From NCBI RefSeq assembly GCF_002575655.3, contig NC_053035.3, forward strand, positions 505,268,601 to 505,332,600: 64,000 bases of DNA. The letters are read 5' to 3'. The translations under genes were made by a program, and so were the position numbers. This document shows positions 1 to 10,686 of the stretch, piece after piece. Within the stretch, counting starts at the first letter, position 1. Every line of letters starts with the position of its first letter. This DNA is from Aegilops tauschii subsp. strangulata. Lineage: Eukaryota > Streptophyta > Magnoliopsida > Poales > Poaceae. Under the pieces are notes generated by a model. That model made no database searches. It saw only the letters and a program-made list of their open reading frames with translations, and was not told the DNA's origin.

Positions 1-1245
1 GTAGAAAAGCAGCTTGGTCCCAGCTCGGAGTCGAAGTAGAGGCCGTTGTAGTCATGGGAGCTTGCGGGTGTGGTGGCGTCGGCAGTAGGGCCGGCGTCGG
101 CGTAAAGAGAGAGACACCATCATTGTACCGCTGCAGGTAGGGGGACGATGGAGCGCCATAGGATGCATAAGGACTGGTGTTGTAGATCGGTGGCGCGTAG
201 GAGGGAGCAGCGTGGTACGCGGCCGTCGGTTCTCGAGGCGCGAGGACGGGCGCGCCGGTGTGAGGGCGGGCACTGGGCTGCCAGCCACCGGTATAGGCAG
301 GCGGGGCACCATATGGCGTAGGGGCGGACTAGGGCATAGGCCACGCCTGGACTAGCCCTGTCCATGGATTAGGAGATGGGCGCCATCCGGGCGGCGGTGT
401 TGGTGCAGTTGATGAAGCTGGGGACGGTGGTGGTGCAGTTGGTGGAGCCGGGGGCGGAGCAAGAGCGGGCGCTGTGTGGAACTGCGGCGGCCTAGGGTTT
501 TTGCCCTGGTAGTTGGGACTTGGACGCCAACCGGATGGTTGAGGAGGTGTTGTTGGTGGAGGTGGCAGTGGCGGCGTCGACGCAGGCGGGCAAGGAGAAG
601 CAGTGAAGACTTGAGGATGGGAGTCCTTCGTAGTTAGGGCATGATCGGCCCATTGGAGCATCGAGCGAACCTCGGCGAAGGAGGGACACGGACGCATCAT
701 AGGGATGAAGGAGGCCTGCTTCTCGAACCGCTCGCTGAGGCCGACGAGGAGGACGTTGATGAGCTGGCGATCGTCGATCGGATCACCAAGTTTGCGGACT
801 TCATCCGTGATCGCCTTGAGGCGTTGGCAGTAGACACCGACTGGTGAATCACCTTGCACCGTATTCCGAAGCTCGGTGTGGAGATTGTTGGCGCGAGCGT
901 CGATGTTGTCCTGGAAGAGCTGACGAAGGGCCGCCCATAGATCGGCGGCGGAGGCACCGTCACAGTGGACGAGATTGAAGATCTCTGTGGAGACTCGCAT
1001 GTAGATCCATTGAATAATGGTGAGATCATCCTTGACCCATTGCGGATCATGAAGTTGAGGAAGAGAGTCGTCAACAACGTGAGAGCGGAGGTTGCATCGC
1101 CCAAGGTGGACGTCGAAGAGGTGACGCCAATGGTAGTAGTTGTGAGCAGTGAGGTCTAGGGTTACGGGGATGTAGGGGCTAATATCGGAGATAGTGTCGG
1201 TGAAGGAGATGGAAGGGGTAGAGCTAGAGTAGAGGTAGAGGAGGC
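1..1245 (-). pseudogene. Copia gag (UBN2-type) with proline-rich tail, interrupted by a stop
   Basis: The protein would form the cytoplasmic virus-like particle of the retrotransposon. Read on the minus strand from about 1205, the frame shows the conserved Copia gag start (YIPVTLDLTAHNYYHWRHLF), then a helical gag body (WAALRQLFQDNIDARANNL; FEKQASFI near the end of the domain). A long Pro/Thr/Ala-rich tail follows, ending in the SWDQAA motif at the left edge, which in this family sits just before the protease region. An in-frame TAG at 329-331 splits the tail, after which the frame is open again to the window edge. I could not find a good initiator Met: the frame runs into a stop at about 1332, and a neighbouring frame looks more natural upstream, so a frameshift near 1210-1300 is likely. 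Inactive copy. Confidence 0.75.
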
Positions 1246-1352
1246 CGTCGCCGCGGCGACCTTGGCGGCGACGATGGTGGTGCGCCGCTCGTAGTAGCCG
1301 GGCGGCGGCAGCGGTGGCGGGGCTGGCGGGTTAGCAATACCCTAGGATCGAA

Positions 1353-1363
1353 AGTCTGATACC
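1353..1363 (-). other. Primer-binding site, initiator tRNA-Met type
   Basis: The minus strand reads TGGTATCAGAC directly inside the LTR. This is the usual Copia match to the 3' end of initiator tRNA-Met and fixes the element's orientation. Confidence 0.75.
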
Positions 1364-1364
1364 A

Positions 1365-1503
1365 TGTAGAATTGTATTGAATAATTGTTGATGCAATATT
1401 TGTGCCGGTACAAGAAGTATAAATAAGAGCCAAGCCGCACCTGACTTAGCCTTATTACAAACCGAGTAGGAGTCTAAATCCTAATACAAGTTGTATTCTA
1501 ACA
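1365..1503 (-). repeat. 5' LTR of the truncated Copia element (139 bp)
   Basis: Read on the minus strand it begins TGTTAGAATACAAC and ends CAATTCTACA. The PBS follows directly. The length is unusually short for a Triticeae Copia LTR. Confidence 0.75.
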
Positions 1504-2257
1504 AATAGCATGATATTACAAACATAGGTCTCATGACCCAACATACAAAGCCATACAAGCAACGGAAGCATAAAACTGTCTGAGTACAGACAGCTGAAAA
1601 GAACAAGGCTGGAAAGCGTGTCTATCTACAAGACCCTCCATAGGAACCAGACCTCTGTCTGGGATTCCCAAGCTAACTGTCGAAGTCGACATGAAACTAT
1701 TAGTGAGACTGAAGTCTCCTCTGCAAAAACATAAATTAAGCAACCGTGAGTACAAAAGTACTCAGCAAGACTTACATCAGAACTAACTACATATGCATCG
1801 GAATCAACAAGGGGCTGCAGCAGGCCAGCTTTGACTCAGTGACTATCCTGTACTACGACTATCAGTCGAAAACCAAACACTGCGGCCCGGTTTGTAAGGA
1901 AAACTATATCGAAAACCGCACGAGCAGCAAGGCCTTGTCGCCCACATGACACAATGAAGCCACACCAACACACACACACACCTGAGTTTGGAGCCGCCTT
2001 TCCAGCTACCTCCGCTTGCACACGAGCGACAACGCCGCACAACACGGATGCCCTATAGCCCTTGCTACATGAGACAACCGCCCGCAGACCATGAACATTG
2101 TGCCAAAAGTCCAGAGTCGTCGTCTTCAAGGAATGCAAACCAAATTAACCATTTTAGTTTTAGATTAGAGGGCCGAGTGACGTTAGCTTGTAACCTTCCT
2201 TACCTGTTCAGCAAGACAAACAGAGAGGCGAGTCCCCATTCTGTCCCTAACAAACAA
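1504..2257. other. Unassigned sequence, possibly an old LTR
   Basis: No convincing coding region. The segment ends in CA directly before a primer-binding-site-like sequence at 2258, so its right part may be the end of a degraded LTR. I could not find a clear LTR start. It holds a short CA-rich run near 1970-1982. Confidence 0.3.
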
Positions 2258-2580
2258 TTGGTACTCAGAGCCAAAATTTCCCACCCACCTCATGTTGCGG
2301 TTGGCAGCGGCGCACCGACGGCAGGAGCTCATGGAGAACCTCACTCCGGAGGGTAAGGCCATCTATGTGACGCTTTGTCAAGCGAATGTAGCGGCTCACA
2401 TGCATCACCATAAGGAGCTCCCAATCTCTTCCTTCTCTGGTCTGCTGCACCTTGAGAAGAGGGGTAGTTCATCTTCTTCGTCAGGGCATGGAAAACCAAA
2501 CCACCGTCAGTTGATTTTCGGCGGTATGACGAGGAGAAGAATCCTAAGTTGTGGCGGACTCTCGTTTCAAAAAACAGAAA
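2258..2580 (+). pseudogene. Retrotransposon PBS plus gag-like remnant
   Basis: A plus-strand TTGGTACTCAGAGCC (2258-2272) resembles the TGGTATCAGAGC tRNA-Met primer site with a one-base insertion. A reading frame opens 20 bp later at 2292 (MLRLAAAHRRQELMENLTPE) and runs through a Ser-rich stretch near 2465-2485. Around 2510 the sensible reading appears to jump frame (RRYDEEKNPKLWRTL). Gag regions of plant LTR elements start this way, but I do not recognise the family. After the foldback element at 2596-2947 a similar short phrase (TAAGCTTGTGGCAGACCC, 2981-2998) recurs, so the gag may once have continued there. Decayed and truncated. Confidence 0.4.
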
Positions 2581-2595
2581 GGTGTAACATGTCCT

Positions 2596-2947
2596 GGGTG
2601 CCTAGGCACCCTCTATGAACAGTAAATTCAAAAAAATAGAAAAAAATCAAAAAAATCTGAAACTTTGTAACATCAAAGATGGTCGAACTTTGTAGGTTCT
2701 TGTAAGTTTTCATGCCAAAATATCATGTGGAGAAAGGTGTACAAACGATTTTTCAGATTTCAATGCTAAAACTGCTCAAAACTTCAAACACTGAAATCTT
2801 TTTCATGTGTAGAACTCCTAGAAAGGTTTTTTGGCATGAAAACATGCAATCACCTACAAAATTTGATCATCTTTGATGTTGCAAAGTTTCAGATTTTTTT
2901 ATTTTTTTTCAATTTTTTTACTGTTCATAGAGGGTGCCTAGGCACCC
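2596..2947. mobile_element. 352-bp foldback/MITE-type element
   Basis: The two ends are inverted copies of each other. Both start GGGTGCCTAGGCACCCTC and then share TATGAACAGTAA, an A/T-rich run, and ATCTGAAACTTTG(T/C)AACATC. The similarity continues with decay towards the centre, so the whole element can fold into one long hairpin. There is no coding capacity. I see no convincing target duplication (left flank acatgtcct, right flank ggcagctga), so the superfamily is left open. Long-TIR Mutator-type MITEs are one possibility. Confidence 0.75.
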
Positions 2948-3353
2948 GGCAGCTGAAAAACCACTATCTTCAAAAAAAATAAGCTTGTGGCAGACCCTAG
3001 ACCTGCTGTTGAAGAGTATATCAGTCCATTCTCTCAAACTTATGGATCAGTTGACTGCGTGCGTATGAGCCTGATCCTGATATGTTACAGTATACTACTA
3101 ACTCGATTGGTTCATAGTTTAAAATCCAGCACAATGACGATCGAGTGTAACAACTGGGAGCCACTTGTTTACTTCGGACCCTTTCTTTGGCCTCGGCCAT
3201 TGCCAAGATGAAGAAGAGGAGGAGGAGCAGAGTGCTCATCCTGGAGTGAACGAGACGGAGGTCCACGAGGATGCTCACCCTGAAAGAGAGGAAGGAGATG
3301 AGTGCACTCGATTGTCAAATTCCATCAAGGTTTAATGGCCAATGCCTCCCTCC
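2948..3353. other. Unassigned sequence with purine-rich patch
   Basis: Nothing recognised. A GAAGAAGAGGAGGAGGAGC purine-rich run lies at 3211-3229. Possibly the continuation of the old retrotransposon body left of the foldback element. Confidence 0.3.
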
Positions 3354-3525
3354 CACTGCTAGGAAAAAACCTAGCAGTAGCGCAGGAAAAAACCTAACTT
3401 TTACCAGTAGCGCGTTTGGGCCGCGCTACTGATATCTGTAGGTAGCAGTAGCGTTTTTTAGTAAAACGCGCTGCTCGTAAGTGCTCGCTGCTGCTAAAAT
3501 CATAGCCCTCGCTACTGCTATTAGT
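3354..3525. repeat. CACTA terminal and subterminal repeats
   Basis: Contains the terminal CACT.. start, a small CTAGGAAAAAACCTAG palindrome (3359-3374), and several GTAGCGC/GCGCTAC motifs between 3380 and 3520. Such motifs act as transposase binding sites in CACTA elements. Confidence 0.6.
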
Positions 3526-3605
3526 TTCTGAAAAAAATCTGCATATTTCCTTTGTATTTGTACATCGTAATGCAAATTTTGATATAGTAGCAATTAAGGG
3601 ATTGT

Positions 3606-3727
3606 TATATCATTATGATCATGTTGAGTTATTATATCATTAGGTGAATCTAATCCGTGTTTCTTTCACCTAATGATATAATAACTCTTCCACCTAATGA
3701 TATAATAACTCAACATGATCATAATAA
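3606..3727. repeat. Long A/T-rich inverted repeat (hairpin)
   Basis: ATCATTATGATCATGTTGAG.. followed by TTATTATATCATTAGGTGA is repeated in reverse complement at about 3687-3727. An extra partial copy of the arm (TTTCACCTAATGATATAATAAC) lies at about 3664-3686. The arms are about 40 bp and nearly perfect. Confidence 0.75.
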
Positions 3728-3779
3728 CTCATCATCATATTCATATAAGAACTCATACATCATCATCATCATCATCATT

Positions 3780-3928
3780 ATAATAACAACTCATCATCAT
3801 AATCATATAGGAACTAGCTCATCATTCTAGCACAATGTAGCACATAACTCATCATCATCATGATAACAACTCATCATCATAGTCATATGAGAACTAGCTC
3901 ATCATTCTAGCACAATGTAGCACATAAG
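3780..3928. repeat. Tandem duplication, about 80-bp unit
   Basis: Two adjacent copies of a unit carrying AACAACTCATCATCATA, GAACTAGCTCATCATTC and TAGCACAATGTAGCACATAA. The copies differ at a few positions. It lies inside the CACTA fragment. Confidence 0.75.
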
Positions 3929-3941
3929 TACCTAAGACCTG

Positions 3942-4923
3942 CTACTCTCTCGAATGTAAAATAGCATAAAACAGGTAAACACCTGATTCTCCATTATGGA
4001 GAATACAAATGAACCTGTTTCCCATTTGTGGGCTGCGCTTGATGTTGCCCCCAAGTAATGCTCTGCGATCATTCAGAACTTTTCTCCAGTCTTTGATTGT
4101 GAGGATGCCATCACTTCGATGAATCGTGTATGCACTGAGGTGACGTGTAGGCCAACTAGGCCGTAAGCTTATAATGTTCATGTCACCTTTCATTTCCATT
4201 AGACGAGGTACACAATCTGCCGGGAGTTTCTGTTGATGAACATCATAATAACATACTTAGCAAAATGTAGTTTAGCTTAAGAAGCATATATGCAAAAAAT
4301 ACACTAGTGACATAATAGGAGAAATCTTACCATGATATCTCGATGGATGTTACCGTAGTTCAACACGTGCACTAGTGGCACTATTGACCATAACTTGGAG
4401 GGATACGATGACTCGTCTTAAAAGTCCCAACATCATTAATCCATGAAACAAAATGATTTATCTCCTCGCGAGTTAGCTCAGACCCATAACTGTAGTAGGT
4501 TTTGTCTACTGATTTCCGTACATTTTTTGAAGAATGGAAATAAGTTGTCAATGGAAATAAGATGTTAACTATTTTTAAATAAACCATATAAATTACTTAA
4601 CAAATATGTTTGAGAAACTCACATAGAGGTAGAAGTGGAAGCGTATCAACATCGACCCAAATGTCGATATTATCTTCGTCGATCTCATCTTCAGGATCAC
4701 CAAGATCGAAGGTAATATCCATACCCTCCTTAAAACCATACGACTTGCACAGTGCTTCCCAATTCGACCAACCAAAATGGGTGTAGCTCTCTGCATTGTA
4801 TAGCTTTACGGCAAAAGCATAACCATGATGGGTCCTGAGGTGAACTCTCTTTGTCTCCATATTGTCATGATCTTTGAAATCCAGCTTCTCCAAGACATAA
4901 CGTCTTGCATGGCAGGGGGTGCA
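3942..4923 (-). pseudogene. CACTA-borne B3-like gene fragment, multi-exon, decayed
   Basis: Three exon-like blocks are seen on the minus strand. The first (about 4923-4600) follows a CTAG splice acceptor and contains VHLRTHHGYAFAVKLYN, then NWEALCKSYGFKEGMDITFD and an acidic stretch. The W..LCK.YGF.EGM.I.F pattern resembles the second half of a plant B3 DNA-binding fold. The second block (about 4587-4381) reads TYYSYGSELTREEINHFVSW. The third (about 4199-3942) reads TIKDWRKVLNDRRALLGG and GNRFICILHNGESG. I recall related multi-exon B3-like genes inside Triticeae CACTA elements. Intron borders are not certain, and no single complete frame exists. If it ever acted, it would have been a nuclear DNA-binding protein; that is inference from the fold resemblance only. 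Confidence 0.5.
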
Positions 4924-5050
4924 CTAGTTGAATTGTAAAAGACAAAAATCACATGTTTAAAAACATAAGTCATACTTAATTACGAAAAAAGACTTGTCGT
5001 CGTTGCGTACCATTTCAACATCGAAGGTCTCGTTGAGCTTAATACTGAAC

Positions 5051-6331
5051 ATGTGTATTATCATCATTAACTTTGCATCTTTTGGCATTAATATTATGAA
5101 CATGTGTATCACTACGATCGAGATTTAGTAAACCATTCATATTGGGTGCATGATCACGAAAGATATTACTCATATAAACAGAATAACCATTATCCTCTGA
5201 CTTAAATGAATAGCCGTCTTGCAGTAAACAATATCCAGATATAATGTTTTATGCTCAACGCAAGCACCAAATAACCATTATTTAGATTCAATACTAATCC
5301 CAAAGGAATTAGGGGTGGGCTGATGGTGATCATATCAACCTTGGAGACACTTCCAACACTCATCGTCACCTTGCCCTCAGCTAGTCTTCGTTACTCCGCA
5401 ACTCCTGCTTTGAGTTACTAATATTAGCAACTGAATATCAAATACCCAAACGCTACTATGAGCACTAGTAAGGTACACATCAATAACATGTATATCAAAT
5501 ATACCTTTGTTGACGTTGCCATCCTTCTTATATGCCAAGTACTTGGGGCAGTTCTGCTTCCAGTGACCATTCCCCTTGCACTAGAAACACTCAGTCTCAA
5601 GTTTGGTTCCAGCCTTGGGTTTCTTCACGGGAGCAGCAACTTGCTTTCCGTTCTTCTTGAGTTCCCTTTCTATCCCTTGCCTTTCTTCTTGGAACTGGTG
5701 GTCTTACTAACCATCAACACTTGATGCTCTTTCTTGATTTGTATCTCCGCGGCCTTTAAGCATCGCGAATAGCTCGGGGGTCGTTTTCTCCATTCCTTAC
5801 ATATTATAGTTTATCACAAAATCCTTATGGCTTGGTGGCAGTGACTGGAAAACTTCGTCAACCGATGTCTTATATGGAAGATTAACTCCCACTTGATTCA
5901 AGCGATTGTAGCACCCAGACACTCTGAGCACATGCTCACTAACTGAGTTGTTCTCCTCCATTGTGCACGCAAATAACTTGTCAGAGGTCTTATACCTCTC
6001 AACACGGGCATGAGCCTGAAATACCAATTTTATCTCTTGGAACATCTCATATGCTCTGTGGTGTTCAAAACATCGTTGAGGCCCTAATTTCTAAGCCGTA
6101 AAGCACATGGCGCACTGAACTATTGAGTAGTCATCAGAATGTGCCTGCCAAACGTTCACAACATCCACGGACGACGCTCGAGGGGTTGGCACACCGGGCG
6201 GTGCATCAAGGACATAAGCCTTCAGTGCAGCAGTGAGGACAATCCTCAGACTACGGACCTAGTCCGCATAATTGCTTACAATATATTTCAACTTAGTTCT
6301 CTAGGAACGTATTAAAAACAAGGAGCTACAA
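5051..6331 (-). pseudogene. Angela-type gag / protease-region remnant
   Basis: Recognisable gag pieces are VFQAHARVERYKTSDKLFAC and NSVSEHVLRVSGCYNRLNQV (6030-5880), then the post-gag lysine-rich zone (5760-5620), a zinc-knuckle-like region (near 5560) and the sequence before the integrase (5320-5060). The start codon expected near 6345 is lost, and several frameshifts and stops interrupt the frame. The product would have been the particle protein of the retrotransposon. It is truncated at 5051 against the CACTA fragment. Confidence 0.7.
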
Positions 6332-7549
6332 CGTGAGCTATTGATCTACAACATAATTTGCAAAGACAATTTAGACTATGTTCATGATAATTAGTTCAGT
6401 TAATCAAATTACTATTGAACTCCCACTTAAATCAACATCCCTCAAGCTGTCCAAATCAACTAACCCATGTCCGATCATCACGTAAGATGGGGTAGTCATC
6501 AATGGTTAACATCTCCATGTTGATCATATCTACTATATGACTCATGTTCGACCTTTCAGTCCCCTGTGTTCTGAGGCCATGTCTGTACATGCTAGGCTCG
6601 TCAAGTTTAACCCAAGTATTCTGCATGTGTAAAACTGGCTTACACCCGTTATATGCGAACATAGAGTCTATCACACCCGATCATCAGAGGTGCTTTGAAA
6701 CGATGAACTTCTGCAATGGTGCATACTTAGGGAGAACACAATTTCTTGAAATTAAGTGAAGGGATCATCTTATAATGCTACCGTCGTCCTAAGCAAAATA
6801 AGATGCATAAAAGGATAAACATCACACGCAATCAATATGTGACATGATATGGCCATTATCATCTCGTGTATTTGATCTCCATCTCCAAAGCACTGGCATG
6901 ATCTCCATCGTCACCGGCATAACACCATGATCTCCATCATCGTGTCGTCACGTGGTCGTCTTGCCAACTATTGCTTCTACAACTATTGCTAACGCATAGC
7001 GATAAAGTAAAGCAATTACATGACGAATGATAAATTAAAGACAACCCTATGGCTCCTGTCGGTTGTCGTACTCATCGACATGCAAGTTGTGAACCTATTA
7101 CAAAACATGATCATCTTATACATAAACATATATCACATCATGTTTTGGCCATACCACATCACAACATGCTCTGCAAAAACAAGTTAGACGTCCTCTACTT
7201 TGTTGTTACAAATGTTACGTGGCTGCTATGGGCAACTAGCAAGAACCAACGATGATAATCAAGTTGGCTTTTAACCTTCTACAAGGACCGCCTGCGTCAA
7301 ATTAGATTCAACTAAAGTAGGAGAGACAGACACCCGCTAGCCACCTTATGCAAAACAAGTTGCATGTCTGTCGGTGGAACTAGTCTCTTGTGCGTGGATA
7401 AGTAAGGTTGGTCCGAGCCGCTTCATCCCACAATACCGCCGGATCCAAATAAGACAAGAGAGGTAAGAATCTTGAGCATCAACGCCCACAGCTCTTTGTG
7501 TTCTACTCGTGCATATACATCTACGCATAGACCTAGCTCTCATGCCACT

Positions 7550-8644
7550 GATGGGGAACGAAACATGAAAATTAAAAAAAATCCTATGAACACCCATGAT
7601 CTATCTAGGAGAAGCATAGAAACGAGAGGGAGAATGTGTCTACGTACCCTCATAGACCAAAAGCGGAAGCGTATATAACGCGGTTGATGTAGTCGTACTC
7701 TTCGCGATCTGATCACGATCCAACCGATCTAGTGCCGAACGGATGACACCTCCGAGTTTAACACACGTGCAGCTCGATGACGTCTCCTCCTCCTTGATCC
7801 AGCAAGAGAACGCAAAGAAGTAGATGGGATCACAACTAGCACGACAGCGTGGTGGTGATGGTGATGGTGGAGTCGGAATACCAGCAGGGCTTCGCTAAGT
7901 GAAAAACCGTGGATGAGAACTATGCCGGGAGGGTGAGACGAGGCAGCAGCCAAGGCCAATGTGTCGGGGTGCCTTGCTGCACCCCCTCCACTATATTTAT
8001 ATGCATGGGAGGGATGGGAGTCCAGCCCTACCCCTAATTGGAGTTGGCACCAAGGGGGGAAGGACTTGGACTCCAGGTCCAATCCTATTCCTACTACGAC
8101 TCCCCTTTTTTCACTTCCCTAGCCGCATGGGCTTTTGAGGACTTGGTGCGCCTGGCCCAATAAGGCCAGGGTGCCTCCCCTCAGCCCATGTCAGCCCTTC
8201 GGATGTGGTGGACCCACTTGTGGACTTCTGTACCCCTTCGGAATCCCCCGGAACCTTCTGGAAGCTTCCCGATACAATACCGAAAAAACTGCACCTTTTT
8301 GGGAATCCCAAAAATGACTTTCCATATATTAATCTTTACCTTTCGACCATTCTGAGACTCCTCGTGATGTCCGGGATCTCACTCGGGACTCCGAACAACA
8401 TTCAGTCACCAAGATGTATATCCCAATATTACTCTAGCGTCATCGAACGTTAAGCGTGCGACCCTATGGGTTCGGGAATCATATAGTCATGACCGAGACA
8501 CCTCTCCGGCCAATAACCAATAGTGGGACCTTGATGCCCATATCGGTTCCTACATATTCACGAATATCTTTTATCAGTTGAACCACGATGTCAAGGATTC
8601 GATTAATCCCATATGCAATTCCCTTTGTCCGGCAATATGTTACT
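7550..8644 (-). repeat. Angela-type 5' LTR, incomplete (about 1.1 kb)
   Basis: The left end (GGGGAACGAAACATG) corresponds to the LTR 3' end of related copies, beside a PBS-like CATGCCACTG. The LTR lacks its first part, because at 8645 a second LTR start (TGTTGGGGAACG on the plus strand) interrupts it. Confidence 0.75.
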
Positions 8645-9130
8645 TGTTGGGGAACGTTGCATAGAAAACAAAAATTTCTACGCACACGCAATGATCTATC
8701 TATGGAGATGCATAGCAACGAGGGGGAGAGTGTGTCTACGTACCCTCGTAGACCGTAAGCGGAAGCGTTTCACAACGCGGTTGATGTAGTCGAACTTCTT
8801 CGCGCTTCAACCAATCTAGTACCGAACGCACGGCACCTCCGAGTTCTGCACACGTTCAGCTCGGTGACGTCCCTCGTCTTCTTGATCCAGCAAGACTTCG
8901 AGGTAGTAGATGAGTTTCGTCAGCACGACGGCGTGGTGACGGTGATGGTGAAGTGATCCTCGCAGGGCTTTGCCTAAGCACTACGAAAATATGACCGAAG
9001 GTGTAAACGGTAGAGGGGTGCGCTGCACACGGCTATGCGCCCCCTTCCCACATATATATAGGTGGGAGGTGGAGGGCGCAGCCAGGAGGGCGCCCCAAGT
9101 AGGCTGAATCCTACTTGGGGTCCTCCCAAG
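8645..9130 (-). repeat. Angela-type LTR fragment (486 bp)
   Basis: Begins TGTTGGGGAACGTTGC, the reverse complement of an Angela-type LTR 3' end, and runs through the sequence that encodes the leader start. It breaks at 9131, where the Gypsy LTR (TGGTTGATGTCTACTATG) begins. The rest of this LTR is not found on the other side of the Gypsy element inside the window. Confidence 0.75.
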
Positions 9131-9349
9131 TGGTTGATGTCTACTATGCAACTTTTCTTCTTGTAGACGTTGTTGGGCCTCCAAGTGCAGAGTTTTGTAG
9201 GACAATAGCAAATTTACCTCAAGTGGATGACCTAAGGTTTATCAATCCGTGGGAGGCGTAGGATGAAGATGGTCTCTCAAACAACCCTGCAACCAAATAA
9301 CAAAGAGTCTCTTGTGTCCCCAACACACCCAATACAATGGTAAATTGTA
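9131..9349 (-). repeat. Outer Gypsy 3' LTR, piece 1
   Basis: Starts TGGTTGATGTCTACTATGCA and ends with TAAATTGTA (9341-9349), the left copy of the target duplication made by the Mutator-like element. Confidence 0.8.
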
Positions 9350-9513
9350 GGGATTTTTACATCTGTGCCCCTGGTTCCTTAGCTCTACTCATTCATCCCC
9401 GCGCTCTTAACTTTTGCTCATTTCCCCACTCCCTTGCCAGAAACCCTCATACAGGGCACAAGGACGTTGTCGTCGGGTCAAAGGCTTGACCGTTAACTCT
9501 GACTAGTGGGGCC
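9350..9513 (+). repeat. MULE left terminal inverted repeat
   Basis: About 164 bp matching the reverse complement of 14388-14554 with scattered mismatches. Shared blocks include GCCCCTGGTTCCT, CTCTACTCATTCATCCCC, AACTTTTGCTCA, CCCACTCCCTTGCC and GAAACCCTCATA. Confidence 0.85.
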
Positions 9514-10272
9514 ATGCTGGACTGTGTCGTCCGTTCGACCTGACAAGTGGGGCCGCGTTGGGTGGTGTCGCTGTTCGACTGTTGGGCCGTGGTTTCGTTG
9601 GGCCGTCCCTTGCATTAAACGTCTGCGCGCGCTGCTAGAACAGAAGCCTGCTTTGCATGCACCCAGCAAACCCTGCCTGCATGCGTCGATCGAGCCTGCA
9701 TGCGCCGATGCCACGATCCCACGATGCGCCGACCGAGCATGCATGCGTCGACCGAGCTTGCATGCGCCGATGCGTCCGCCATGATGCACTGACCAAGCAG
9801 CTTTTTGCACGCCAGCCTCCATGGATGCAGCGACGGTCACTGCCGCTTGTTCCTCTCTTCTAGCTAGGTGGCTACATATTTGTGGCTTGTGTAAAAAATG
9901 AGCCACTCCCTTGCTTCGTTGTACTCATTCATCCCTACTAACAAAGCTTGCTTGCATGCACTAGGTGGTTACTAACAAGGGAACCCTACTAACAAGCCGA
10001 GCTCTCTAAGAAAATAATCAACAAATATGTAGTCCCAGTGTGTAGATAGGGCCAACAAGCCCATAGCACGATCACATATCTCAAACTAGGAAGAACTTAA
10101 TAATAGAATAGGTAGAAAACTTAATAATAGAATTTAAGAAAAGGGCCAACAAGACCAAAGCAACTCCAACATAGTTCAATTACAACTTAACATAACATAG
10201 ACTAAAAAAGATAGAGGGTTTAGAACCCTAGCCGCCGCCTTCTCCACCTCGCTCCTCCTCTGGGCGCCCTTT
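9514..10272. other. MULE internal non-coding sequence with short CATGCGYCGA repeats
   Basis: No coding region supported. Between about 9655 and 9780, TGCATGCGYCGA-type units recur several times. These give rise to apparent open frames that I take as repeat artefacts. The rest is A/T-rich. Confidence 0.4.
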
Positions 10273-10686
10273 TCACTGCTCCTCCGGGGCGTTGTCGATG
10301 GGGTATGGAAGAGTGTGCATGCGCGTTGCGGTGGCGAAGATGTTGTTGTACTACGTGAACCTGTTGTGGGTGGTGAAAGAAATGAACTCGGAGCCACACC
10401 AAAACACCCGGCCGAGGAGGTAGAAGGCGTCGAATGTGTTGGTGAAGTGGGCAAGGAGAGCAACCACCACCCGGTTTTGGATGACCTCCTCGATGCGGAA
10501 CATCGTTGGAGATCCCCTCGGGGGGTGGTGGTAGCCGGACGCGAGGAAGAACTCGGTGAAGTTCCTTGCGGTCCTCAGCCTTGATATCGCCCACACACGT
10601 AGTGTGCGATCAACATACACGCCGGTAGGGTAGAGCCTCTCCGACACGGTGGGTGGGAAGTGGTAGGTTGGTCCGGTGTACTGCAT
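10273..10686 (-). pseudogene. Unrecognised 137-codon reading frame inside the MULE, one in-frame TAG
   Basis: Starts ATG at 10686 (MQYTGPTYHFPPTVSERLYP). The frame reads RTLRVWAISRLRTARNFTEF, then an F-rich segment (LLAHFTNTFDAFYLLGRVFW), to a TAG at about 10351-10353 and, in the same frame, on to HTLPYPIDNAPEEQ and a stop at 10273-10275. The aromatic-rich, balanced composition looks like real protein, and the continuation past the TAG suggests a single nonsense change in a once-longer gene. I do not recognise a family. It could be a captured host gene piece or an element-borne gene. There is no obvious transposase signature. Confidence 0.4.

Larger units (their letters stand above)
1..1503 (-). 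mobile_element. Truncated Ty1/Copia retrotransposon with a very short LTR
   Basis: Minus-strand element cut by the left window edge. It shows one 139-bp LTR (1365-1503) with TGT..ACA ends, followed on the minus strand by a primer-binding site (TGGTATCAGA, about 1353-1363) complementary to initiator tRNA-Met, then a gag coding region. Pol and the other LTR lie outside. This order of LTR, PBS and gag is standard for Copia elements. The short LTR and proline-rich gag tail differ from the Angela-type elements elsewhere in the window, so this is a separate family. The 5 bp after the LTR (aatag) would be the target duplication, but the partner copy is not visible. Confidence 0.8.
3354..5050. mobile_element. 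CACTA (En/Spm) transposon fragment, left end
   Basis: Begins CACTGCTAGGAAAAAACC, a slightly diverged CACTA terminal repeat. It is followed within 170 bp by repeated AGTAGCGCG / CGCGCTACTG motifs in both orientations, the subterminal repeat pattern of CACTA elements. Further in are a hairpin (3606-3727), a local tandem duplication (3780-3928) and exons of a decayed B3-like gene on the minus strand. The right end is missing: near 5050 the sequence changes to a minus-strand Angela-type Copia element. No transposase is seen in the surviving part. Confidence 0.65.
5051..8644 (-). mobile_element. Angela/BARE1-type Copia fragment (copy 1)
   Basis: Minus-strand relative of the near-complete element at 55924-64000. 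In element order it holds part of the 5' LTR (8644-7550), the PBS region (about 7541-7549), the untranslated leader (about 7540-6340) and a decayed gag to the start of pol (about 6331-5051). The rest of pol and the 3' LTR are absent. The LTR stops at 8644, where another Angela-type LTR begins. The coding part has many stops, so this is an old copy. Confidence 0.8.

Noticed and set aside
9506..9906. Overlapping frames of 70-137 codons on both strands
   Set aside because: They run through CATGCGYCGA-type repeats in GC-rich DNA, with no motif and no splice support.
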